Of a DNA stretch of 64,000 bases, positions 20,936-30,761 are shown piece after piece. Below the pieces are notes generated by a model. It saw only the letters and a list, made by a program, of their open reading frames with translations. It was not told the DNA's origin and made no database searches. Every line of letters starts with the position of its first letter. The first letter of the stretch is position 1. The DNA is from a cyanobiont of Ornithocercus magnificus (GTDB lineage Bacteria; Cyanobacteriota; Cyanobacteriia; PCC-6307; Cyanobiaceae), in assembly GCA_007996965.1 (NCBI GenBank), contig BIMP01000001.1, positions 434,001-498,000 on the forward strand, read 5' to 3'. Both the position numbers and the translations under genes were made by a program.

Positions 20936-22015
20936 ATGACCACAACCATCCAACAGCGCTCCGGCGCTAATGGCTGGCAGCAATTCTGCGAGTGGGTCAC
21001 CTCCACCAACAACCGCCTCTACGTAGGCTGGTTCGGTGTGCTGATGATCCCCACCCTCCTGGCTGCCACCACCTGCTTCATCGTCGCCTTCATCGCCGCT
21101 CCACCGGTCGATATCGACGGTATCCGCGAGCCTGTCGCCGGCTCTTTGATCTACGGCAACAACATCATCTCCGGTGCTGTTGTGCCTTCATCCAACGCCA
21201 TCGGCCTGCACTTCTACCCCATCTGGGAAGCTGCCTCCCTCGATGAGTGGCTGTACAACGGCGGTCCCTACCAGCTCGTCGTCTTCCACTTCCTGATCGG
21301 CATCTTCTGCTACATGGGACGCGAGTGGGAGCTCTCCTACCGCCTCGGCATGCGCCCCTGGATCTGCGTTGCTTACAGCGCCCCTGTGGCTGCTGCCTCC
21401 GCCGTTTTCCTGGTGTATCCCTTCGGTCAGGGTTCCTTCTCAGATGGCATGCCTCTCGGCATCTCCGGCACCTTCAACTTCATGCTGGTATTCCAGGCTG
21501 AGCACAGCATCCTCATGCACCCCTTCCACATGATGGGTGTAGCCGGTGTATTTGGCGGCAGCCTGTTCTCTGCCATGCACGGTTCTCTGGTGACCTCCTC
21601 GCTGGTGCGTGAGACCACTGAGACCGAGTCTCAGAACTATGGCTATAAGTTCGGCCAGGAAGAAGAGACCTACAACATCGTGGCCGCCCACGGTTACTTC
21701 GGTCGTCTGATCTTCCAGTACGCCTCTTTCAACAACAGCCGCAGCCTGCACTTCTTCCTAGCTGCCTGGCCGGTTGTAGGCATCTGGTTCACCGCTCTCG
21801 GCGTGAGCACCATGGCTTTCAACCTGAACGGTTTCAACTTCAACCAGTCCATCCTCGATGGTCAGGGCCGCGTCCTGAACACCTGGGCTGACGTTCTGAA
21901 CCGCGCCAACCTGGGCATGGAAGTAATGCACGAGCGCAACGCTCACAACTTCCCTCTCGACCTGGCCGCAGCTGAATCCACACCCGTGGCTCTGCAAGCT
22001 CCTGCCATCGGCTGA
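20936..22015 (+). CDS. psbA: Photosystem II D1 protein
   Basis: Core reaction-centre subunit that binds P680 chlorophylls, pheophytin, QB and the Mn cluster, and is replaced after photodamage. 359 residues, five membrane helices. Residue 130 is Glu (in YMGREWEL), the high-light D1:2 form that hydrogen-bonds pheophytin; the D1:1 form has Gln. The C-terminus reads NFPLDLA then [15 protein letters not shown], so CtpA cleavage after Ala344 would remove a 15-residue tail. [16 protein letters not shown] is more like marine Synechococcus than Prochlorococcus as I recall them. Codons are strongly C-ending and the gene is about 60 percent GC, clearly above its neighbours. Flanked by leader hairpins and a strong terminator. 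Confidence 0.99.
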   Translation: MTTTIQQRSGANGWQQFCEWVTSTNNRLYVGWFGVLMIPTLLAATTCFIVAFIAAPPVDIDGIREPVAGSLIYGNNIISGAVVPSSNAIGLHFYPIWEAASLDEWLYNGGPYQLVVFHFLIGIFCYMGREWELSYRLGMRPWICVAYSAPVAAASAVFLVYPFGQGSFSDGMPLGISGTFNFMLVFQAEHSILMHPFHMMGVAGVFGGSLFSAMHGSLVTSSLVRETTETESQNYGYKFGQEEETYNIVAAHGYFGRLIFQYASFNNSRSLHFFLAAWPVVGIWFTALGVSTMAFNLNGFNFNQSILDGQGRVLNTWADVLNRANLGMEVMHERNAHNFPLDLAAAESTPVALQAPAIG

Positions 22016-22090
22016 GTTCCTCTCAAAACAAAACCAAACAGCAAGGTTCGGTTTCAGCACACTTGGCTGAGCTGAACCAACCAAGCTGCC

Positions 22091-22125
22091 AAACAACCCC
22101 CTCATCAAGAGGGGGTTTTGTTTTG
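22091..22125 (+). terminator. Rho-independent terminator of psbA
   Basis: CCCCCTC (22097-22103), loop ATCAA, GAGGGGG (22109-22115), then TTTTGTTTTG. A strong GC stem with a T-rich tail 80 bases after the psbA stop, so psbA is a single-gene transcript separate from aroC. Confidence 0.92.
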
Positions 22126-22290
22126 CTGGCAAGCTTGCAGCTAGCTCCTAAACGCAACGCGCAAGAAACTCCACCCAAAACCCACCTGCAACGCAATGGC
22201 TTGCACTAAAATAGCCTTAGGACATAATTTCGCTCTATTGACGGATAATTCAGGGTAAGGTAACTATCTTACTCATGGGAATGTAAATCT

Positions 22291-23379
22291 ATGGGTAGTA
22301 GCTTTGGAGATCTATTCCGCATCAGTACCTTTGGAGAGTCTCATGGTGGTGGTATTGGCGTAGTTGTAGAAGGTTGCCCTCCTAGGCTCAAGCTTGACCT
22401 TGACTCAATCCAGAGTGAGTTGGATCGTCGTCGCCCTGGTCAAAGCCATATCACTACACAACGGCAGGAAAAAGACCAGATAGAAATCTTGAGTGGTATG
22501 GAAGGAGATTGTACACTTGGGACACCTATTGCTATGTTGGTCCGGAACAAAGACCAGAAACCTGAAGACTATTCTACACTCACATCTATTTTTCGACCAT
22601 CACATGCCGATGCTACTTACTATGCCAAGTATGGTATTAGTGCAAGTACTGGTGGTGGCAGAGCTTCAGCAAGAGAAACTATCGGTCGTGTAGCAGCAGG
22701 TGCAATCGCTAAGCAGCTATTGCAGCAGGTAGCCAACACAGAGGTGCTTGCTTGGGTACAACAGATTCACACTCTTGATGCTGTTGTTGATAGCAGCTGT
22801 GTCACAAGAGAGAATATTGAGGCAAGTATAGTGCGTTGTCCAGATACAACTATAGCAGAGGAAATGGTAAAGCGTATTGAGGATATTGGTCGCGAGGGTG
22901 ACTCCTGTGGCGGCGTAATTGAGTGTGTCGTACGCCGTCCACCCATTGGCTTAGGAATGCCAGTGTTTGACAAACTTGAGGCTGATCTGGCTAAAGGTGT
23001 GATGTCTCTACCCGCTACTAAGGGATTTGAGATTGGCTCAGGTTTTGGAGGTAGCCGCTTGCGGGGCAGCCAACACAATGATGCCTTTATTCCTAGCCCA
23101 GATGGACAGCTCCTTACGGTTACTAACCACTCGGGCGGTATCCAAGGGGGTATTAGTAATAGTCAGCCAATCACGCTGAGGGTAGCTTTCAAGCCTACAG
23201 CAACAATTAGCCAGAAACAGAAAACTATTAACTCAGAGGGCAAGGCAACAATATTAGCCGCAAAAGGTCGCCACGACCCTTGTGTTTTGCCCCGCGCTGT
23301 GCCAATGGTAGAGGCAATGGTAGCACTTGTACTAGCAGACCATTTGTTGCGTCACCAGGGACAATGTAGTCTTTGGTGA
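22291..23379 (+). CDS. aroC: Chorismate synthase
   Basis: Last step of the shikimate pathway, EPSP to chorismate, needing reduced FMN. 362 residues from [20 protein letters not shown]; the FGESHGG and the [19 protein letters not shown] region (signature, quoted in part), plus [13 protein letters not shown], are the three family signatures. Lies 275 bases beyond psbA, separated from it by a terminator. Supplies phenylalanine (see pheA), tyrosine, tryptophan, quinones and folate. Confidence 0.97.
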   Translation: MGSSFGDLFRISTFGESHGGGIGVVVEGCPPRLKLDLDSIQSELDRRRPGQSHITTQRQEKDQIEILSGMEGDCTLGTPIAMLVRNKDQKPEDYSTLTSIFRPSHADATYYAKYGISASTGGGRASARETIGRVAAGAIAKQLLQQVANTEVLAWVQQIHTLDAVVDSSCVTRENIEASIVRCPDTTIAEEMVKRIEDIGREGDSCGGVIECVVRRPPIGLGMPVFDKLEADLAKGVMSLPATKGFEIGSGFGGSRLRGSQHNDAFIPSPDGQLLTVTNHSGGIQGGISNSQPITLRVAFKPTATISQKQKTINSEGKATILAAKGRHDPCVLPRAVPMVEAMVALVLADHLLRHQGQCSLW

Positions 23380-23410
23380 TTCATCTCCATACAAGGCTTT
23401 AAAAAGAACT

Positions 23411-24130
23411 CTAAGCGTGTTGCGAGATCCACTTGTAAAGTGATGGGTCTATCCCCCCATCAATAAGTAGTGATTGACCGAGTGCAACTGCATTATGGCC
23501 AGCACCAAGCCAGTTATCTAAGTCTGAGACTTTGAGACCACCCGCAGCAATCACAGCAGGTAGTGGTTTTAATGGTGCATGTAGATATCTCCAATAGCGT
23601 GGTCCAACTATAGATGCAGGAAATAGCTTTACCAGATTACAGCCTAGTTGGATAGCCTGGTGAATCTCTGTTGGAGAAAGAACCCCTGGCACAAGAAGTA
23701 AGCCAAGTTGGTAAGCTAGCTTCTGCAAAGAGTCATCAAGAAAGGGAGATGTGGCGTAAGTTAGACCAGCTTGAACTGCATCACGGACTGCGTCCGCGCA
23801 GCATACAGATGTGGCTCCAAGTGAAAAGTCAGGCCAGTGACTCTTCAGAATCTTAATAGAGTTGACCCAACCAGAATCCGGCCTCCAGGCTAGCTCAAGA
23901 TGTCGTATGCCAGTATTATTTAGGTCATCTAGAAGTTTGACCCAGCTTAGTGGAAATCCTGAAGCTGTAGCTCCAGCATGACAGCCTGGATAAAACACCT
24001 CAGCATCAGGTCGTAGAACCACCAGCAGAGGCTGTTTCTGAAGCGAAGTAATTAATGAGGCGGATCCTGGTTGATAGCATCTGCTAGGGTAAAAATGGTT
24101 ATCAGACGTATTCAGCAACCCGAACATCAC
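23411..24130 (-). CDS. eda: KDPG/KHG aldolase family protein
   Basis: 239 residues of the class I KDPG aldolase fold (PF01081). The Schiff-base lysine is present in LVKLFPAS and the catalytic-type Glu in HLELAWR, but other Entner-Doudoroff positions differ from E. coli Eda as I remember it: VTLR reads LAWR, GAGTV reads GATSV and SPGL reads SPFL. The true substrate (KDPG, 4-hydroxy-2-oxoglutarate or another keto acid) is therefore open. The first 28 bases overlap the end of ftsH on the same strand, and a later start is possible. This position beside ftsH recurs in picocyanobacteria to my knowledge. Confidence 0.8.
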   Translation of the reverse strand: MMFGLLNTSDNHFYPSRCYQPGSASLITSLQKQPLLVVLRPDAEVFYPGCHAGATASGFPLSWVKLLDDLNNTGIRHLELAWRPDSGWVNSIKILKSHWPDFSLGATSVCCADAVRDAVQAGLTYATSPFLDDSLQKLAYQLGLLLVPGVLSPTEIHQAIQLGCNLVKLFPASIVGPRYWRYLHAPLKPLPAVIAAGGLKVSDLDNWLGAGHNAVALGQSLLIDGGIDPSLYKWISQHA

Positions 24131-25946
24131 GGCGGATCAGGAGTTCCTGCAAGTCCTCAGCATCTACAGTTTCACGCTCTACGAGCATCTCGGCAAGCTC
24201 GTCGAGAACTGAGCGATTATCAGTAAGTGCACGAGTGGCACGTTGATAAGCAACCTCAACCAGGTTGGAAACTTCAGCGTCAATCATTGCTGCTGTGTCT
24301 TCAGAGAAATCACGTTCTGCTGCTATATCACGACCGAGAAACATGCCTCCTTGAGAACGGCCAAGAGCAATAGGGCCCAATCGGTCACTCATTCCGAAGC
24401 GGGTAACCATCTGGCGAGCAACTTGTGCTACCTGCTGTAAATCATTAGAGGCACCGGTAGTTACCTCATCAGCTCCATAGACAATTTCTTCGGCAACTCG
24501 TCCTCCAAGTGCAACAGCCATTTGGTTCTGTAGGTAAGTACGAGAATAGAGGCCCGATTCCATCCGCTCTTCACTAGGTGTGAAGAAAGTAAGGCCACCA
24601 GCTTGACCGCGCGGAATGATTGAAATTTTCTGGACAGGGTCATAGTCAGGCATAACTGCCCCGACAAGAGCGTGACCAGCTTCGTGGTAAGCCACTAGAC
24701 GCTTGCGGCGATCACTCATGACACGGTCTTTTTTCTCAGGACCTGCCATAATCCGCTCTATAGCATCACTGATTTCGTCGTTGCTAACCTCGTTCAGCTC
24801 GCGGCGGGCTGCTAATATTGCGGCCTCGTTTAGAAGGTTTGATAGATCAGCCCCAGTGTAACCAGGTGTACGGCGAGCAACCTTATCCAGGTCGACATCC
24901 TTAGACAAAGTCTTGCCACGAGCGTGAACTTTTAGTATTTGGAGTCTGCCAGCATAGTCAGGACGGTCGACGACAACTTGACGGTCGAAGCGGCCGGGAC
25001 GCATCAAAGCTGCATCGAGTACGTCTGGGCGGTTGGTAGCAGCGACAATAATTACACCACTATTTCCTTCAAAACCGTCCATCTCTGTGAGCAGCTGATT
25101 CAGGGTCTGTTCACGTTCATCATTACCACCACCTAGCCCAGCGCCGCGCTGACGCCCAACAGCATCAATCTCGTCGATGAAAACTATGCAGGGAGCATTT
25201 TTCTTAGCCTGCTCGAATAAGTCGCGTACACGACTAGCTCCAACACCGACAAACATCTCAACGAATTCAGAACCTGAAATCGAGAAGAATGGGACTCCTG
25301 CCTCACCAGCAACAGCTTTAGCAAGCAGTGTCTTGCCCGTGCCGGGGGGACCTACTAAAAGGACTCCTTTAGGAATCTTGGCACCAACAGCTGTAAAGCG
25401 GTCAGGATTTTTTAGAAAGTCGACAACCTCTGTAAGTTCAAGCTTTGCTCCTTCAATCCCTGCAACATCGCCAAAAGTGACTTGTGTAGAAGGTTCCATC
25501 TGAACCCGAGCCTTACTTTTGCCAAAATTCATTGCCATATTGCCACCACCACCTTGAGCCCTTCGGAATAGGAAGAAGAGACCACCGAGAAGAAGTAGTG
25601 GGAAAATAAGGCTGCCTGCCGCTTGCTGCCAAGCACCAGGACGCCGCGTAGGCTGCACTGCTATATCGACGTTGTGGTCAGTGAGAAGCTTAAGAAGATC
25701 ACGGTCTGGAGCTAGGTTTACTTCCGCTCTGCGACCGTCATTCTCGATGACCTGGGCTGTACCACGGTCTGGAGAAATTAATACTCGGCTAACCTGGTCT
25801 TCTTGTACAGCTTCGATGAAGTCGCTATAGCGAAGTGTCTGAGCTGTGACTGATGGATCAGGACGGTCTAGGAACGCGGTGCCAACGGCGATCACGGCCA
25901 CCACGAGAAGGACATAGAGTCCGACTTTTCGCCAGCGCTTGTTCAA
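24102..25946 (-). CDS. ftsH: ATP-dependent zinc metalloprotease FtsH
   Basis: Membrane AAA+ protease; cyanobacterial thylakoid FtsH complexes degrade damaged D1, the product of nearby psbA. 614 residues: N-terminal membrane helix (about 8-25), lumenal or periplasmic domain, second helix (about 112-128), AAA domain with GPPGTGKT at 199-206, [12 protein letters not shown] arginines in RPGRFDRQ (316-323), and the zinc site HEAGH at 421-425. Length and order match the photosynthetic FtsH group (FtsH2/Slr0228-like), though assigning the exact paralogue needs a tree. Confidence 0.96.
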   Translation of the reverse strand: MNKRWRKVGLYVLLVVAVIAVGTAFLDRPDPSVTAQTLRYSDFIEAVQEDQVSRVLISPDRGTAQVIENDGRRAEVNLAPDRDLLKLLTDHNVDIAVQPTRRPGAWQQAAGSLIFPLLLLGGLFFLFRRAQGGGGNMAMNFGKSKARVQMEPSTQVTFGDVAGIEGAKLELTEVVDFLKNPDRFTAVGAKIPKGVLLVGPPGTGKTLLAKAVAGEAGVPFFSISGSEFVEMFVGVGASRVRDLFEQAKKNAPCIVFIDEIDAVGRQRGAGLGGGNDEREQTLNQLLTEMDGFEGNSGVIIVAATNRPDVLDAALMRPGRFDRQVVVDRPDYAGRLQILKVHARGKTLSKDVDLDKVARRTPGYTGADLSNLLNEAAILAARRELNEVSNDEISDAIERIMAGPEKKDRVMSDRRKRLVAYHEAGHALVGAVMPDYDPVQKISIIPRGQAGGLTFFTPSEERMESGLYSRTYLQNQMAVALGGRVAEEIVYGADEVTTGASNDLQQVAQVARQMVTRFGMSDRLGPIALGRSQGGMFLGRDIAAERDFSEDTAAMIDAEVSNLVEVAYQRATRALTDNRSVLDELAEMLVERETVDAEDLQELLIRRDVRVAEYV

Positions 25947-25993
25947 GGGTTTACAGCCTCTGATGAAGGAATGTTAAACTAGTTTTAGAGGTT

Positions 25994-27181
25994 TCAGGTT
26001 GCTGCACGTAACACCTCAACCACGCTGCGGAAGGCAAACCATTCAGGGATGTCTTCGCCACTACGCAGCAGTTTACGGAATTGAGTACCGCTTAGTTTCT
26101 TTACGTGCAGCCCTCGGGCTTTGGCATGCTCAGCAGTCACATACCCCTCTTCATCTGTGTAGACGAGGTTTAAAGAGGGGATAGTCTTCATCATCAGCTC
26201 TGGTGCGCAGCTGCTGGCAAATTTCTGAGCATCATACGGACCATAAAAGTCCTCGCCGCTGAGAGAAGACTTGCAACCGGCCATATCGCGGCCAATTATG
26301 AAATGACTACATCCATAGTTGCGTCGGATGATCATGTGTTGTAAAGCTTCTCGCGGCCCAGCCATGTGCATCGAGTATGGCAGATATGCCCAGAGAATGC
26401 GTGGATTGCTCAACTCTGCTGCTAGTCGCTCATAAGTTTGATGGCGCACTGCGGCAGAGATATCATCCTGCTGGGTTGGTCCACAAGTTGGATGCACTAG
26501 GACCACAGCGTTACTACCCACATTGGGGGCTTGAAGAGCACGTGTAAGCAGTTCATAGTGGGCTCTATGGATCGGGTTACGGCACTGGAACGCGACCACA
26601 TCCGTGCTGGCGGGAAGCATGGCACGAGTCTGAGCTGGGGTTAAGCATGGAAAGATCCGGCGCGGAAGCTCAAGACCTTCTATGGCTCCGCCTATGTAAA
26701 AGCGACCACGCTCCATGGCAATCATACGCACAGCTGGGTGCTCAAGAGCAGTTGTTTTGTAGCAACTCTTGGCCTCTATGACTTTGTCAGGTTCCCAGAA
26801 ATCTTCAACGTGGAGGATTGCCAAATCTTGACCACGATATGTTAAAAGCAATCTATCACCAATAACAATATCTTCGCGATTGGTATCCATCACAATCGGT
26901 AAGCCGAATAGGCGTCCCGAGGCAGTACGGTAGCTGCTGACCACAGTCTCATAGTCGGCTTTGCACATGAAGCCGCGCTCAGGAGAGAATCCTCCAACTA
27001 TTAGGAGTTCAACATCACAGGCATTGCGGTCGGAGCACTCAATCGTTTTGCTGGCGGAAGAGCGCAGCTGCTGCTGCTGTTCAGCAGGTGCCATTAAGTC
27101 TACTAGAGCACCACCATAAGCTTCTATCATGCCAGTGTGCTGGGTAGAAACATTTCGGTCGGCAATCATGACTACGGCCAA
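25994..27181 (-). CDS. sat: Sulfate adenylyltransferase (ATP sulfurylase)
   Basis: Activates sulfate with ATP to give APS, the first step of assimilatory sulfate reduction. 395 residues, a plain homo-oligomeric Sat without a kinase domain. Nucleotide and sulfate binding motifs: FQCRNPIHRAHYELL, then HPTCGPTQQDD, and GRDMAGCKSS for the later ATP loop. ATG at 27181; the second ATG at residue 5 is also possible. Lies between ftsH (47 bases downstream) and psbO. Confidence 0.95.
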   Translation of the reverse strand: MAVVMIADRNVSTQHTGMIEAYGGALVDLMAPAEQQQQLRSSASKTIECSDRNACDVELLIVGGFSPERGFMCKADYETVVSSYRTASGRLFGLPIVMDTNREDIVIGDRLLLTYRGQDLAILHVEDFWEPDKVIEAKSCYKTTALEHPAVRMIAMERGRFYIGGAIEGLELPRRIFPCLTPAQTRAMLPASTDVVAFQCRNPIHRAHYELLTRALQAPNVGSNAVVLVHPTCGPTQQDDISAAVRHQTYERLAAELSNPRILWAYLPYSMHMAGPREALQHMIIRRNYGCSHFIIGRDMAGCKSSLSGEDFYGPYDAQKFASSCAPELMMKTIPSLNLVYTDEEGYVTAEHAKARGLHVKKLSGTQFRKLLRSGEDIPEWFAFRSVVEVLRAAT

Positions 27182-27302
27182 AGAGCTGAACTTCTTGAAA
27201 ATTCTCCTAAGAGTTGTGATGTCTCTTAGGAGAGTAACTATAACTTCTGCTATCGCAAAAGTGCACAGGGTACTTCAATCTGTGAGAGCAGAGAGCTACT
27301 TG

Positions 27303-28124
27303 TTAACCTTGCTCGAGGCGTCCGTACAAATCACCAATAATTTTCACGTCGACTGGTTCACGTCCACCCATATCTGAGTCAGATGGTTGGACAGCTGTAA
27401 AAACGCCGGCAAACTCGCCAGTCTCTGGGTCGACCCGCGTAATTGACAAGTTCATCAAGCCAGTACCATCGATGTAGCGCTTCACGTTTTCGGTAGCTAA
27501 CTCTGCATCATCACCACCTAAAGCAATGAGACCCTGTGCATAGTCAACTCCAGTCGTGAGTGCACGACCTTTGGGATCGATGAAATTACTTGTGCGATAG
27601 CTAGGTGTCCTATAAGTGCCTTCAAAATCGGTACTGGTGGTAATAGAGTCACCAGTGGCTGTAGCCCTAAGGTTCTTGCTCGAGAAAGTGAAAGGATATT
27701 CTTCGGCTCCAGGTGTTAGAACTGTGATTGGCTGGAAGTCAATACCTCCCTCTTCAGCAAAGCTAAGACCATCATCATTCACTGTCAAAGATCCGTAGAC
27801 CTGGTCTAAGCTAGATGTATAACGAGTCAGGATTTTACCCTCAACAAATTTGGCTTCTTGTCGTTTGCTTGCTGGCTCGCCTTTAATATAGACTTGTTCA
27901 GGATGAAGACACATCTCACGCAACTGATAACTGCCACCAGCAACAAGTTCGATTGAGCCTCGGGCAGACTCTGGTAAGGTTGGGCAATCATTTGCCTGAC
28001 CAGTGTTCCGGATGTCGTCATACGTGATGCTGGAACGGTCAATCGCCTGCACCTCGGTACTGCAGACGGTAATTGCAATGAGGCAGAACGCCAGCATTGA
28101 GGAGAGCAGGAGACGAATGCGCAT
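27303..28124 (-). CDS. psbO: Photosystem II manganese-stabilising protein PsbO
   Basis: Lumenal extrinsic 33-kDa subunit that stabilises the Mn4CaO5 cluster. From ATG 28124: 273 residues, with signal peptide MRIRLLLSSMLAFCLIAITV and a likely cut after VQA, then the mature start IDRSSITYDDIRNTG. The two conserved cysteines are in NDCPTL and REMCLHP and the beta-barrel shows GGIDFQPITV. The frame is open for 21 codons upstream but those residues do not resemble a leader and are rejected. Confidence 0.96.
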   Translation of the reverse strand: MRIRLLLSSMLAFCLIAITVCSTEVQAIDRSSITYDDIRNTGQANDCPTLPESARGSIELVAGGSYQLREMCLHPEQVYIKGEPASKRQEAKFVEGKILTRYTSSLDQVYGSLTVNDDGLSFAEEGGIDFQPITVLTPGAEEYPFTFSSKNLRATATGDSITTSTDFEGTYRTPSYRTSNFIDPKGRALTTGVDYAQGLIALGGDDAELATENVKRYIDGTGLMNLSITRVDPETGEFAGVFTAVQPSDSDMGGREPVDVKIIGDLYGRLEQG

Positions 28125-28400
28125 GTAAGAAACGCCGCAGAACGGATCGGCGGGATGATCCCGACTCATATTGATCTTACAGGTCACAAACGCATGTAGC
28201 GGCTAGACCTTTTGCACCTCTTCAAAATTGTGCAAGTTCTGGCATCAGGCTGTAAAGCCCCATTTGTGAGACAACAGCTAAGATGCCTGCTCGGTGATTT
28301 GCGCGCTCTCGCCAACGTCTGCAAGCAAGGAACCGCTGTGCTATTATAGATACAGTGACTGGCTTATGAATCTCCAGATTTTAGTCTTACGCTCGCTTAT

Positions 28401-29711
28401 TCAATTTGCTGGGTAAGATCTAGCAGATACGACTGTTTGAAGGGCAAAAAGCCGGTCGAGGAGCTGGTGTGCCAGCACAAGTTTATCTACAACTGGAATA
28501 GTCTCAATTTGGCCTGACGGGCCGAGCAACCAGCCACCATTGCTATCTTCTTCAAGGCCCTGCCCTGGTCGATCTACTGGATTGACCATAAGCAGGTCAC
28601 AACCTTTCTCTACTCTTTTCTCAACTCCCTGCTCAATCATCTCTGTATCCGATCCTGTGAGGGCAGCGAAACCGAGTACTACCTGCCCATTACACCGCCG
28701 GGCCATAACTGCAGCAAGTAGATCTGGGACTGGCTCCCAAAATACATCACCCCCTATCCTCATCCTCTCAAGTAATTTTTGCTTAGACAGTTTAGAGTTA
28801 GTAGGACCGCTTGCTGGGCGTAGATCTGCTACAGCGGCGGCAAGTGCGAGAGCATTAGCCGCGGGCTGAAGTGTCTGTAAAGCTACCCCCATTGCCACTG
28901 CTGTCTCGACTGCGTGTAGTGTAAGACCCTCAAGCCAGGCAGCGGGAACTCTTAAAGGACCGTGAATAAGATCTACCGAGGCTCCGCGGAAACGTGCTAC
29001 CTGGGCAAGCAACACACCCATACGCCCACTACTGCGGTTCCTGATCACACGAACTGGATCTAGGGACTCGCTTGTCGGTCCAGCTGTTACAAGCAAATGG
29101 TGCCCAGACCAGTCTTTCTTCAGGCTATCTTTGCCATTCCACTGATGTAGAGCACTAGCAACAGCTAGTAGCAATAGTTCAGGGTGCACCATACGTCCAT
29201 CACCTATGCGATCACACGCAAGCAGGCCTAAACCAGGTGGTATACCCAATACATGGGGTTCTTTGAGCAGAGTGCTCCAGTTGCTACGAACGGTCAAATT
29301 CTCCCACATGCTAGTGTTCATAGCAGGTGCAGCCACTATCGGTCGGTCGCAGGCAAGCAGGGTACTAGCGAGCAGTCCATCAGCTAGTCCATGGCACCAT
29401 CTGGCTAGACTGCTAGCGCTTAAGGGCGCAACCAATACAAGCTCAGCCCACTCCGATAGTGCTATGTGTAGTGGGCGAGGTTCACTAGGCAGCCACTGGT
29501 CATCGTCCTGGTAACAGCGGTGTCTACTAAGGCTGGCTAGAGCTAATGGGCTCACCAGGCGGGCGGCGCTATGTGTTACGAGACAGCGCACCTCTGCGCC
29601 AGCCTGAACAAGATCACTAACTAGAAGAGGTGCTTTAACTGCTGCAATACTACCGCAAATACCAACGAGAATGCGCCGTCTGCTTAACGTAGGAATTGTC
29701 TCAGTCCTCAT
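28401..29711 (-). CDS. coaBC: Bifunctional phosphopantothenoylcysteine decarboxylase/phosphopantothenate-cysteine ligase
   Basis: Two consecutive steps of coenzyme A synthesis. N-terminal flavin-dependent CoaC domain: VGICGSIAAVKAPLL, the catalytic-type His in LHIALSEWAEL, and APAMNTSMW. C-terminal CoaB domain: TAGPTSESLDPVRVIRNRSS (20 residues) and VLGFAALTG. ATG at 29711 gives 436 residues and overlaps the DUF2555 stop by 11 bases, which suggests translational coupling; ATG at 29729 in the same frame is possible. Confidence 0.95.
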   Translation of the reverse strand: MRTETIPTLSRRRILVGICGSIAAVKAPLLVSDLVQAGAEVRCLVTHSAARLVSPLALASLSRHRCYQDDDQWLPSEPRPLHIALSEWAELVLVAPLSASSLARWCHGLADGLLASTLLACDRPIVAAPAMNTSMWENLTVRSNWSTLLKEPHVLGIPPGLGLLACDRIGDGRMVHPELLLLAVASALHQWNGKDSLKKDWSGHHLLVTAGPTSESLDPVRVIRNRSSGRMGVLLAQVARFRGASVDLIHGPLRVPAAWLEGLTLHAVETAVAMGVALQTLQPAANALALAAAVADLRPASGPTNSKLSKQKLLERMRIGGDVFWEPVPDLLAAVMARRCNGQVVLGFAALTGSDTEMIEQGVEKRVEKGCDLLMVNPVDRPGQGLEEDSNGGWLLGPSGQIETIPVVDKLVLAHQLLDRLFALQTVVSARSYPAN

Positions 29712-29940
29712 CGAAGGCCTCCTGATCAATGAGATGGAGATAGGGAATAGTTAACTCGGGACGGTGAATCGCCAACGCACGCAACAGGTGCCAGTCATCC
29801 AAGCCTGCAAATGGCGTTAGGTAGTCATCCTCCTCCAATCTCTTAGCCAATAGAGCAATGGAAGTTTCGTCAAAGGAAGCCAACCTCTCAGGGGTGATAA
29901 TACCAACATTGTCCTGTGTCTTAAATTCTGCAAAATCCAT
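29701..29940 (-). CDS. DUF2555 family protein
   Basis: 79-residue acidic protein of the cyanobacterial DUF2555 family, recognised by its RLEEDDYLTPFAGLDDWHLL centre and RPEL segment. No function known to me. Sits just upstream of coaBC with an 11-base overlap of reading frames, so the pair is one unit. Lies 60 bases before tRNA-Ala on the opposite strand. Confidence 0.8.
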   Translation of the reverse strand: MDFAEFKTQDNVGIITPERLASFDETSIALLAKRLEEDDYLTPFAGLDDWHLLRALAIHRPELTIPYLHLIDQEAFDED

Positions 29941-30000
29941 GGCACCAATAGTGTCAACCTTTATTCCAATTGTGCAACGGAGGCTTAAGTTGCGCTGATC

Positions 30001-30073
30001 GGGGAATTAGCTCAGCCGGTAGAGCGCTGCGATCGCACCGCAGAGGTCAGGGGTTCGATTCCCCTATTCTCCA
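30001..30073 (+). tRNA. tRNA-Ala (anticodon CGC)
   Basis: Full cloverleaf of 73 bases. Acceptor GGGGAAT pairs with ATTCTCC and includes the G3-U70 wobble pair that marks alanine tRNAs. The anticodon stem CTGCG/CGCAG carries loop ATCGCAC, anticodon CGC at 30034-30036, reading GCG. T arm AGGGG-TTCGATT-CCCCT. CCA is not encoded beyond the discriminator A. The octamer GCGATCGC (the HIP1 sequence) lies at 30029-30036. Confidence 0.95.
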
Positions 30074-30761
30074 CTAGTCTAAGTTTGATAAATTCACGGA
30101 ATCGCTGCAGTTTCCTCGTAGAGCCTGAATAGGCAGCGCCTCAAAGGCTCTTGCTCTTGAGATCAATGACCTCTACTTGGCTGAAAGTGACTAGATGAAG
30201 AAGCGGTTATTATTTTTGACCTCTCAACAAAGCTGGGAGAGGCTATTAAGAAGCAGAATGGAAAAACTTAACTTTGCACAGGATATGCTATCAAGTGTTA
30301 AGGAGATGAAGAGTCTTGACCCACCAGGTACAAAAATGTTAAGTTAATTATGATACCAAGATCACTAGTGATAGACACAATGACCCCAAGGCCTAAGCTG
30401 GCGGTCGTGCAGGAACACTAGCTCTTAACTGAACGTGAACTCGAAGTGCTTGCTGACCTGCTCAGGTTTAGTGCTCGACTCTCCTGCACTCATTGCATAA
30501 GCAATCAACCCTGTGACGATCAGTACGTGTTCATTGTCAGACGGTTCCACTATAGTGCATCTCCCACTCTGGTTGTGCGCTTGTCAGCCCTGATTGGATT
30601 AGGAGTGCTTATTGTCTTGAGTATAAGGGTACGTCCAGCTTCCCTGCTAACATATGTGCTGATCACACTATCGACTGGATTCAGAGGGCGTCGTTAACTG
30701 CTGATCCCACTTTCAACGGCATGCGGTAGAAGGGAAAGCTGTATAGTTTGCATACTTTACA
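30074..30761. other. Decayed stretch between tRNA-Ala and the 68-residue gene
   Basis: 688 bases without an intact convincing gene. An open frame of 50 codons at 30195-30347 starts MKKRLLFLTSQQSWERLL, while the neighbouring frame reads EAVIIFDLSTKLGEAIKKQ before a stop, as if a frameshift had hit a former gene. The second half holds the possible pseudogene at 30380-30700. None of it resembles a family I know. Confidence 0.35.
30380..30700 (+). pseudogene. Possible degraded small gene
   Basis: Frame starting ATG 30380 reads MTPRPKLAVVQEH, a TAG stop at 30419-30421, then LLTERELEVLADLLRFSA and on to 30697 with a hydrophobic segment ALIGLGVLIVLSI near its end. The text on both sides of the stop looks protein-like, so one nonsense change in a roughly 105-codon gene would explain it. 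Alternatively a shorter 83-codon protein from GTG 30446 is real. Weak evidence. Confidence 0.25.

Noticed and set aside
20690-20983. 97-codon minus-strand frame overlapping the psbA start
   Set aside because: No recognisable content; most likely a shadow created by the GC-rich psbA leader.
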